Of a DNA stretch of 11,450 nucleotides, positions 6,360-11,450 are shown piece by piece. The DNA is taken from assembly GCA_905372445.1 (NCBI GenBank), contig CAJPPF010000064.1, positions 1-11,450 of the forward strand, written 5' to 3'. Both the position numbers and the translations under genes were made by a program. The notes under the pieces are model-generated. The model saw only the letters and a program-made list of their open reading frames with translations. It had not been told where the DNA came from and did no database searches. Position 1 is the stretch's first letter; every line of letters begins with the position of its first letter. The stretch is from an uncultured Prevotella sp. (GTDB taxonomy: Bacteria; Bacteroidota; Bacteroidia; Bacteroidales; Bacteroidaceae).

Positions 6360-7745
6360 CTACTTATACACTCCCACTTCGCTTATCGCCGGGAATCCCG
6401 TATGGCTGGTTATATTCACACGTACAGCCTCAGCCACGGTGCGTGGAAAGCGTGATATAGCCACACGACTCGTGAAACGTCCTTCTGCAACCTTTGTCCA
6501 GACGCCGTTGCGGAGACATTCTATGTCGTATGTCTGTATCGCACCGTCGGTGGCATCCTCTGTGATGACAACCATATTGACCGACTGTGGACCGTCGAGA
6601 GTGACTTCCCAGAAAGGATGCTCGACCAGACGATGTGATGTCCACGCCGTAGTGAACTTGTCGTCGTTGGCAAAATCCATGATATTCATGTCGTAGCTCC
6701 AACTTGAATTGGCAGGGCGAAACTTCGCAATGTTATACTGAATAATCGGCATCTCTGTCTTTGGCACTGTTGCCACGCGCCCGTCATTATTCCACTGGCT
6801 GCCGATGCGCTTCATCGCCTCTACGGCATTGGCGTCCATTAGTCCTTCGCGGTTGGGCGCAATATTAAGGATGAAGTTACAATAAGCCTTGTTATAAGGT
6901 ATCACATTCTCACGAATTATCCAGTCAACGTCTTTCAACGTATCCGTAGGCATGCTCTCTTTCCAGAACCAGGTGCGCTGCAATGGCAGGCAAGCCAAGG
7001 CGGGGAGCTTGTTTTCAGAAGTTGAAATACGCTGTCCGGCGCCCTGCTCGTAGGATTTTATATCTGTGTAGAACAGTGCTTCACGAGGATATTTGGCAGC
7101 GTTAAGGTCCATTACCAAGCAGTTGGGCTGAATGGATTTGATGTATTCGTAAATCTCTTCAAACGGCACATCGTCATAGCTTATGCGCGACCAAGGGGCA
7201 TCCCAGCCGTCGATGATGAGTGCCGTGATGTCGCCATAGTTGGTCAGCAGTTCCTTAAGTTGTGCTTTTACCATGTCAACTTTCGCGCGAGTGATATATC
7301 CGGGGCGCAGACGGTGATGGGTGTCTAAAATGGAATAGTAGAGCATGATCTTCAGCCCTGCCTTGCGGAAAGCATCGACATACTCGCGCACCACATCCTT
7401 ACGTACAGGCGAGTTCATGGAGTTATAGTCCGTAGTCTTAGTGTCCCAGATGCAGAAACCGGAGTGATGCTTTGTTGTGAGGCATCCGTACGACATGTTC
7501 GCAGCCTTTGCCGTACTTGCCCATTGCCCGCAATCAAGTCTTACGGGGTTAAAGGCGCTGACAGGCATATCAGGGTCCGGCCAGTCCTCGGGGGCGAACG
7601 TAGGCATATTAAAATGAATGAACATACCAAAGCGCAGGTCAACGAAGTCCTGCTGAAGGTCGTGGAGGTCGCGGCGTACCGTCTGACCGTACACTGACGT
7701 AGTGGCAAACAAAAAGAGTAAAAGGTAATAATAACAGTGTCTCAT
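6360..7745 (-). CDS. Secreted GH29 alpha-L-fucosidase-like enzyme with discoidin-like C-terminus
   Basis: The 461-residue protein should release fucose from glycans outside the cytoplasm. A signal peptide covers residues 1-20 (hydrophobic core, then Tyr-Gly before Gln). GH29 motifs follow: RFGMFIHF (38-45), TTKHHSGFCIWDTKTTDYN (90-108), LKIMLYYS (131-138), and ALIIDGWD (175-182), where Asp179 is the expected nucleophile. NFILNIAPNREG (290-301) closes the barrel. Glu233 (SYEQGAG) and Glu263 (WKES) are candidate acid/base residues. Residues about 335-461 look like an F5/8 type C (CBM32-like) beta-sandwich. The usual KHHDGF reads KHHSGF here, and the nucleophile motif lacks the common WFDG. This suggests a divergent GH29 branch, so the substrate may differ from classic fucosides. 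No SusC/SusD, regulator or other glycosidase lies in the window. Confidence 0.85.
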   Translation of the reverse strand: MRHCYYYLLLFLFATTSVYGQTVRRDLHDLQQDFVDLRFGMFIHFNMPTFAPEDWPDPDMPVSAFNPVRLDCGQWASTAKAANMSYGCLTTKHHSGFCIWDTKTTDYNSMNSPVRKDVVREYVDAFRKAGLKIMLYYSILDTHHRLRPGYITRAKVDMVKAQLKELLTNYGDITALIIDGWDAPWSRISYDDVPFEEIYEYIKSIQPNCLVMDLNAAKYPREALFYTDIKSYEQGAGQRISTSENKLPALACLPLQRTWFWKESMPTDTLKDVDWIIRENVIPYNKAYCNFILNIAPNREGLMDANAVEAMKRIGSQWNNDGRVATVPKTEMPIIQYNIAKFRPANSSWSYDMNIMDFANDDKFTTAWTSHRLVEHPFWEVTLDGPQSVNMVVITEDATDGAIQTYDIECLRNGVWTKVAEGRFTSRVAISRFPRTVAEAVRVNITSHTGFPAISEVGVYK

Positions 7746-7813
7746 AAATTATTTATTGTTGTTCAGAATCTTCTTTCCGTTCACGATATTAACGCTCATG
7801 GAGAGCTCCTCGA

Positions 7814-7877
7814 GCCAAATCGGTCAATAACCGCAGTTTCTTTATATTATCAACGAACAAGAGATTTCCTCCGGCAT
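7814..7877 (+). mobile_element. Truncated left end of the 193-bp element, copy C
   Basis: AATCGGTCAATA (7818-7829), ACCGCAGT (7830-7837), TCAACGAACAA (7850-7860) and TTTCCT (7865-7870) match copy B (8551 onward) in the same order and spacing, apart from one deleted base. CCGGCAT (7871-7877) then matches copy A after a gap of about 20 bp, suggesting an internal deletion. The central hairpin and right end are missing. The fragment fills most of the 146-bp gap between rnhA and the fucosidase gene and may contribute to the fucosidase leader. Confidence 0.75.
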
Positions 7878-7891
7878 AGGATTTTATATGG

Positions 7892-8524
7892 TCATTTCCT
7901 GCCGAAATCTGCGGGTATCTCGCCCCATTCGTTGGTAGGCCACTTTATGATTGGGTTCTCATAAGTGTTGGTATTCAGCCATCGCTCTGCCCTTTCAATC
8001 AAGAGAAAAAGTTGTTCGGTCTTGGCATTTCGCTCGAGTTTTGTCTTGCATTTCTTTGCCTTCACCCACAGCATTGCATTACGGCTGTCGCTGTATATAG
8101 GCATCGTCGTCTGTCCTCGTTGCTTCAGCAGGGCAAGACCGTGGACGATAGCAAGGAACTCACCGATGTTATTTGTACCAAACACCGGTCCATAATGAAA
8201 CAGCTGCTTGCCGTCACGCAGGTAAACGCAGCGATATTCCATTGCTCCGGGGTTACCGCTGCACGCCGCATCAACGGCAATAGCTTCGTTGATAGCCGGT
8301 GCAGGATTGCCCGCGACCTCTGTTTTTTCGTTTTGAATGACAGGGGTTGCCTTGCGGTATTCCTCATATCCCATAGCAAAGGCGTGCTGTGCCTCTGCCA
8401 TGGTCTTAAAGGATTTATATTTCGCGTTCTTCTGACCGGTGACCCGACGGCTGCACTCCTCCCATGTGGAGAAGATGCCGGTCTCCGAGCCATACCACAC
8501 GACATAGTATTTCTGTTTACTCAT
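7892..8524 (-). CDS. rnhA: Ribonuclease H with viroplasmin-like N-terminal domain
   Basis: The 210-residue protein should cleave the RNA strand of RNA-DNA hybrids. Residues 5-50 (YYVVWYGSETGIFSTWEEC..., KYKSF) form the caulimovirus viroplasmin/RNase H1 N-terminal hybrid-binding domain seen in eukaryotic RNase H1 and many Bacteroidota. A linker rich in Glu, Pro and Ala (about 57-80) leads to the catalytic domain with Asp85 (VDAACSGNPG), Glu122 (NNIGEF), Asp146 (YSDS) and Asp206 (GEIPADFG), the complete DEDD set with spacing like E. coli RNase HI. The ATG at 8524 starts directly before the conserved domain. The in-frame upstream ATG at 8587 would translate through the inverted repeat of element B and is rejected. 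argS lies upstream on the same strand. Confidence 0.92.
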   Translation of the reverse strand: MSKQKYYVVWYGSETGIFSTWEECSRRVTGQKNAKYKSFKTMAEAQHAFAMGYEEYRKATPVIQNEKTEVAGNPAPAINEAIAVDAACSGNPGAMEYRCVYLRDGKQLFHYGPVFGTNNIGEFLAIVHGLALLKQRGQTTMPIYSDSRNAMLWVKAKKCKTKLERNAKTEQLFLLIERAERWLNTNTYENPIIKWPTNEWGEIPADFGRK

Positions 8525-8546
8525 TATGCGACAATAGAAAATTAAA

Positions 8547-8739
8547 CCCCAATCGGTCAATAGACCGCAGTGCCTTTTTATTTTCAACGAACAAAAGCTT
8601 TCCTACTGCTTTCGTCAGCTTGTGTGGCATCTTACAAGCCTATTACCTCGCCGTAGCCCACTACGCCCACGGTAACAAGGCTCGCTGGTCTGCTCAACAA
8701 TCAGACGAAATCACTTAGGAATCTATTGACCGATTCGGG
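8547..8739 (+). mobile_element. MITE-like 193-bp element, copy B
   Basis: The left end is CCCCAATCGGTCAATAGAC (8547-8565). The right end (8721-8739) is its reverse complement except for two mismatches. TTAAA flanks both sides (8542-8546 and 8740-8744). Shared blocks with copy A are TACTGCTTT (8604), GGCATC (8626) and CTGCTCAACAATC (8690). The central hairpin has arms AGCCT/AGGCT and TTACC/GGTAA, then CGTAG/CTACG with loop CCCA. The copy lies between argS and rnhA and ends 22 bp before the rnhA start codon, so it supplies most of the rnhA upstream region. It has no coding capacity. Confidence 0.85.
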
Positions 8740-8772
8740 TTAAAATCCGACATCTCCGAGTAGTCCCGTTGG

Positions 8773-8804
8773 CAGGACAATGACGGTACAAGCCATCAGT
8801 CCTG
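8773..8804 (-). terminator. Imperfect 12-bp hairpin after argS
   Basis: On the minus strand CAGGAC-TGATGG pairs with CCGTCA-TT-GTCCTG around the loop CTTGTA, with one G-T pair and a 2-nt bulge, beginning 13 nt after the argS stop codon. The position suits a transcript end, but no T-run follows, so termination may need Rho or the hairpin may simply protect the mRNA 3' end. Confidence 0.4.
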
Positions 8805-8817
8805 CAGTGGATCAATG

Positions 8818-10611
8818 TTACATACGTTCCGGCACCTCAATACCAAGCAGCGCCATGCCATTTCTGATAATCTTTGCCACGTTCTTTGCAAGCACAAGAC
8901 GGAAGGTCTTCTCTGCGTCAGTAGCAGCGCCAAGGATTGAGAAGTCATGATAGAACTGGTTGAATGCCTTTGTCAGTTCGTAGCAGTAGTTGGCAATGCC
9001 CGAAGGTGAATAGTCCTTGCCAGCCTGCTCTACGGCAACGGCATAGTCAGCCATCTTCTGTATGAGTTCTATTTCTTTTTCCGCAGGAGAATATTCTGTG
9101 TCGAGAGAAGCAGGGAGAGCAATGCCCTGTTCTTCTGCCTTACGCAGGATAGAGCGTATTCTCGCGTATGTGTATTGGATGAAAGGACCGGTGTTACCGT
9201 TGAAGTCGATACTCTCCTCCGGGTTGAAGAGCATGTTCTTACGTGCATCTACCTTCAGGATGAAGTACTTCAGAGCCCCAAGTCCCACCATGCGTGCTAT
9301 CTCATTCTTCTCCTCCTCGGTCATATCGCCGAATTTACCCAATTCATCGCTTGTCTGGCGTGCGTCCTGAATCATTGCCGCCATGAGTTCGTCGGCATCA
9401 ACCACAGTGCCTTCGCGGCTCTTCATCTTACCGTTAGGAAGCTCTACCATACCGTAAGAGAAATGCGTGAGACCCTTACCCCACTTGAATCCTAACTTAT
9501 CAAGAAGGATTGAGAGAACCTGAAAATGGTAGTTCTGCTCGTTGCCGACGACATATATCATCTTATCGATAGGGAAATCCTGGAAACGCAGTTTGGCTGT
9601 GCCGATGTCCTGCGTCATATAAACCGATGTTCCATCTGAGCGTAACAGCAGTTTCTCGTCGAGTCCCTCATCGGTAAGATCTGCCCATACGGAGTTGTCG
9701 TCACGGCGATAGAACAAACCTTTCGCAAGTCCTTCCTCAACTTTTTCCTTACCTTCGAGGTAGGTCTCTGATTCGTAGTAAATCTTATCGAAGCCCACAC
9801 CCATCATCTTGTACGTCTCGTCGAAACCGGCATACACCCATTCGTTCATCTTCTTCCAAAGGGCGCGCACCTCAGGGTCGTTCTGTTCCCACTTCACAAG
9901 CATGTCGTGAGCCTCCTTCATAAGTGGTGCCTCCTGCTTGGCTTTCTCCTCGTCCATGCCCTCTGACATGAGTTTCTTCACTTCCTCGCGGTAGTACTTG
10001 TCGAAGAGAACGTAATAGTCGCCTATGAGATGGTCGCCTTTCTTGCCGCTGGTCTCCGGCGTCTCGCCATTGCCATACTTCAGCCATGCCAGCATAGACT
10101 TGCAGATGTGAATGCCACGGTCGTTGACGATGTTCGTCTTAACCACCTTATTGCCGTTAGCCTGCATTATCTTTGAGAGCGACCAACCGAGCAGGTTGTT
10201 ACGTACATGACCAAGATGTAGGGGTTTGTTTGTGTTTGGTGAAGAGTACTCAATCATCACCAGCTGACTGTCGTCGGTGGCTTTCTTCTCACCATAATGC
10301 TCATCGGCATTGATATCGTTGAGCATTCCAACGAATGCCTCCTGTGCCACGACGAGGTTGAGGAAGCCCTTGACAACGTTATATCCGCTGACTGCGGGGC
10401 AGTTCTTCACAAGATATTCGCCCAAGTCAGCACCGGTGTCTTCCGGTTTCTTGTGCGATGTCTTCAGCAGTGGGAACGTGACAAGCGTCAGGTTGCCCTC
10501 GAAGTCGGGACGTGTTTTCTGCAACTGAATCATCTGAGCAGGCACATCTTGTCCGTAGAGCGCCTTCACTGCCTCGATGGCAGCAGTCTGAATCTGTAGT
10601 TCGATTTTCAT
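8818..10611 (-). CDS. argS: Arginyl-tRNA synthetase
   Basis: The 597-residue class I synthetase attaches arginine to tRNA-Arg in the cytoplasm. The N-terminal domain (1-110) includes RPDFEGNLTLVTFPLLK. The HIGH motif is HLGH at 132-135, in EYSSPNTNKPLHLGHVRNNL. The KMSKS equivalent is KMKS at 395-398, in GKMKSREGTVVDADEL, a form common in ArgRS. ATP-site context VNDRG follows the HIGH loop. The C-terminal DALR anticodon-binding domain ends in ALLGIEVPERM. The ATG at 10611 is chosen because ArgRS homology begins there. An in-frame ATG at 10668 lies at the predicted transcription start. The gene reads toward rnhA on the same strand. Confidence 0.97.
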   Translation of the reverse strand: MKIELQIQTAAIEAVKALYGQDVPAQMIQLQKTRPDFEGNLTLVTFPLLKTSHKKPEDTGADLGEYLVKNCPAVSGYNVVKGFLNLVVAQEAFVGMLNDINADEHYGEKKATDDSQLVMIEYSSPNTNKPLHLGHVRNNLLGWSLSKIMQANGNKVVKTNIVNDRGIHICKSMLAWLKYGNGETPETSGKKGDHLIGDYYVLFDKYYREEVKKLMSEGMDEEKAKQEAPLMKEAHDMLVKWEQNDPEVRALWKKMNEWVYAGFDETYKMMGVGFDKIYYESETYLEGKEKVEEGLAKGLFYRRDDNSVWADLTDEGLDEKLLLRSDGTSVYMTQDIGTAKLRFQDFPIDKMIYVVGNEQNYHFQVLSILLDKLGFKWGKGLTHFSYGMVELPNGKMKSREGTVVDADELMAAMIQDARQTSDELGKFGDMTEEEKNEIARMVGLGALKYFILKVDARKNMLFNPEESIDFNGNTGPFIQYTYARIRSILRKAEEQGIALPASLDTEYSPAEKEIELIQKMADYAVAVEQAGKDYSPSGIANYCYELTKAFNQFYHDFSILGAATDAEKTFRLVLAKNVAKIIRNGMALLGIEVPERM

Positions 10612-10675
10612 TTCTATATTGATTTCTTTTTGTTTCCGAAGCGTCAAAACATACGCGTATGCGCACAATACCTTA

Positions 10676-10707
10676 CAAAGGTACTACAAAAAAACAATAT
10701 TCACAAG
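10676..10707 (-). promoter_or_regulatory. Promoter of argS
   Basis: Read on the minus strand, TACCTTTG (10683-10676) fits the -7 consensus TAnnTTTG, and CTTG (10707-10704), a 3-of-4 match to the -33 box, stands 20 bp upstream. Transcription should start near 10669-10671, giving a leader of about 60 nt that ends in an A-rich stretch before the ATG at 10611. Confidence 0.7.
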
Positions 10708-10906
10708 AATAAAACTCATATTTAAGAAAAAACACACCTATAACATGATATAAGGAAGAAACGCAAATAAAGAGACAATAACCTATCGACAGCTCATGCC
10801 ATAAGACGGTCGCATAAGAACAAAGCGTAATTTCATTACACTGATTATGCAAAAATTATCCGCATATATCAATCGAAAATAACGATGAAACCGTGGAAAA
10901 TTGAAC

Positions 10907-10960
10907 TAAAAATTGATCAATAGACTCCTAACTGATTTCGCCTGATTGTATAGCAGAGGT
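10907..10960 (-). mobile_element. Decayed right end of the 193-bp element, copy D (inverted)
   Basis: The 40 bases 10918-10957 match the reverse complement of the right end of copy B with about five mismatches, including AGACTCCTAACTGATTTCG and CTGATTGT. The outermost repeat bases have eroded: the tip reads AATTGATCAATAGAC against AATCGGTCAATAGAC. No matching left end appears within 250 bp, so the copy is partial or very diverged. Confidence 0.7.
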
Positions 10961-10974
10961 CAAACAGACACGTC

Positions 10975-11052
10975 TACGCTGACGGCATGTCATATATAAA
11001 ACACAGAAATCACACCTCGGTAGATGTAAATGAGTCGCCATGCGCCAGCGTA
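10975..11052. repeat. Interrupted inverted repeat beside copy D
   Basis: TACGCTGACGGCATG (10975-10989) and CATGCGCCAGCGTA (11039-11052) pair with one mismatch and one bulged base around a loop of about 49 nt. The start lies about 68 bp from the tip of copy D, close to the 62-bp distance between tip and central hairpin in copy A, so it may be the diverged central hairpin of that copy. Confidence 0.5.
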
Positions 11053-11191
11053 TGTCAATAAAAATCATCTTTGTGATTTTCAGCGAAATAGAAAATTAAA
11101 AACAGCGATTTGCCAAGTCTGCATGGCATAAAGCCACGTCTTCGAGAACCGACCAGAGCAGAAACGCACTTCATTCCGTGCTTTTTATCTC

Positions 11192-11279
11192 AAAAAACGG
11201 TGGTTCTTGATGCAAAAAACGACGGTTTCATCGGCAAGAAACATAGGTTTTAGCGTCAAGAAGCGGCGGTTCTTGAAAG
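11192..11279. repeat. Four degenerate 22-bp tandem repeats
   Basis: Units start at 11192, 11214, 11236 and 11258, each exactly 22 bp, of the form AARAAACGRCGGTT followed by a variable TC-containing end. The 22-bp period is not a multiple of three, so the array does not encode a repeated peptide. The last unit contains the hairpin TCAAGAA-GCGGCGG-TTCTTGA (11256-11276). There are no spacers, so it is not a CRISPR array. Confidence 0.7.
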
Positions 11280-11450
11280 TGATTCCTATTTTTGTCGGCA
11301 TCAAAAACACCTACTACTCTGATTATCAGTATCTTTCATCTAATGCCGAAAATAAGCGTTTTTTGCCACCAAACGATAACGCGCTGGCAAATATTGGCTG
11401 TATGCATGCTTAGAATAGGCGTTTTGTTAATTTTATTCGCATCTATCGTA

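Larger units (their letters stand above)
10612..11450. other. 839-bp gene-free region upstream of argS
   Basis: After the argS leader and promoter, nothing in 10708-11450 looks like a conserved gene on either strand. The region holds a decayed copy of the 193-bp element (10907-10960), a long interrupted inverted repeat (10975-11052), and a fourfold 22-bp tandem repeat (11192-11279). A 68-codon open frame at 11207-11413 begins inside the tandem repeat and is not supported as a protein. The region is A/T-rich and seems to collect repeat debris. Confidence 0.7.

Noticed and set aside
6252..6455. 67-codon plus-strand open frame across the inverted repeat
   Set aside because: It reads through one arm of the 26-bp inverted repeat and into the antisense of the fucosidase 3' end; no independent support.
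7749..7799. 16-codon minus-strand ORF just before the fucosidase (begins MSVNIVNGKK)
   Set aside because: It is very short, stops 3 bp before the fucosidase start codon, and lies next to element debris; nothing beyond the open frame supports it.
8012..8545. 177-codon plus-strand open frame opposite rnhA
   Set aside because: The minus strand encodes RNase H with all four catalytic acids; the antisense frame has no family features.
8525..8587. N-terminal extension of RNase H by 21 residues
   Set aside because: The extension is read through the inverted repeat of the 193-bp element; homology starts at the ATG at 8524.
10612..10668. 19-residue N-terminal extension of ArgS
   Set aside because: It begins at or before the predicted transcript start, and ArgRS similarity starts at the ATG at 10611.
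11061..11080. AAAATCA/TGATTTT hairpin overlapping CATCTTTG, a near -7 box
   Set aside because: The A/T-rich stem is expected by chance in this region, and no -33 TTTG lies at the right distance.
11166..11186. Possible terminator GCAC-loop-GTGC followed by TTTTT
   Set aside because: The 4-bp stem with an 8-nt loop is too weak, and no gene is known to end here.
11192..11279. CRISPR array
   Set aside because: The units are directly adjacent with no unique spacers and there are no cas genes.
11207..11413. 68-codon open frame near the right end
   Set aside because: It starts within a 22-bp tandem repeat whose period is not a multiple of three, and shows no domain, promoter or conservation signal that I can recognise.

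Overview
The window looks like chromosomal DNA of a Bacteroidota bacterium, most likely of the Prevotella group. The evidence is two promoters of the Bacteroidota type (TTTG, about 20 bp, TAnnTTTG), A/T-rich leaders in place of Shine-Dalgarno sites, signal peptides ending just before Gln, a threonine dehydrogenase of the short-chain (SDR) type, and an RNase H with a viroplasmin-like N-terminal domain. The genus is an inference; no rRNA or tRNA gene is present to anchor it.

Left half, plus strand (1-6085): the last codons of an unidentified gene, then a promoter and four genes 40-59 bp apart. They encode a DsbD-type transmembrane thiol:disulfide reductase, an iron-sulfur L-cysteine desulfidase (cyuA), glycine C-acetyltransferase (kbl) and an SDR-type L-threonine 3-dehydrogenase (tdh). 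kbl and tdh form the two-step route from threonine to glycine plus acetyl-CoA. cyuA degrades cysteine to pyruvate, ammonia and sulfide. A strong intrinsic terminator at 6050-6085 closes the group.

Right half, minus strand (10707 down to 6360): argS has its own promoter and is followed by rnhA and then by a secreted GH29 alpha-L-fucosidase-like enzyme with a C-terminal discoidin-like domain. The last 780 bases (from 10708) hold no convincing gene.

The unusual content is in the spacers. Two elements of exactly 193 bp (5852-6044 and 8547-8739) share 19-bp terminal inverted repeats. Each is flanked by its own 5-bp A/T direct repeat (ATAAA; TTAAA), and each has a central hairpin whose apex is conserved while the basal stem differs in sequence but still pairs. 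This is a MITE-like, non-coding mobile element family. Three remnants (7814-7877, 10907-10960, 6329-6345) show that it has been active here repeatedly. Three further repeat types sit in the spacers: a 26-bp perfect inverted repeat built on CGTGATTTATCACG, a 25-bp tandem duplication, and a 22-bp unit repeated four times. No CRISPR array, rRNA, tRNA or transposase gene was found.
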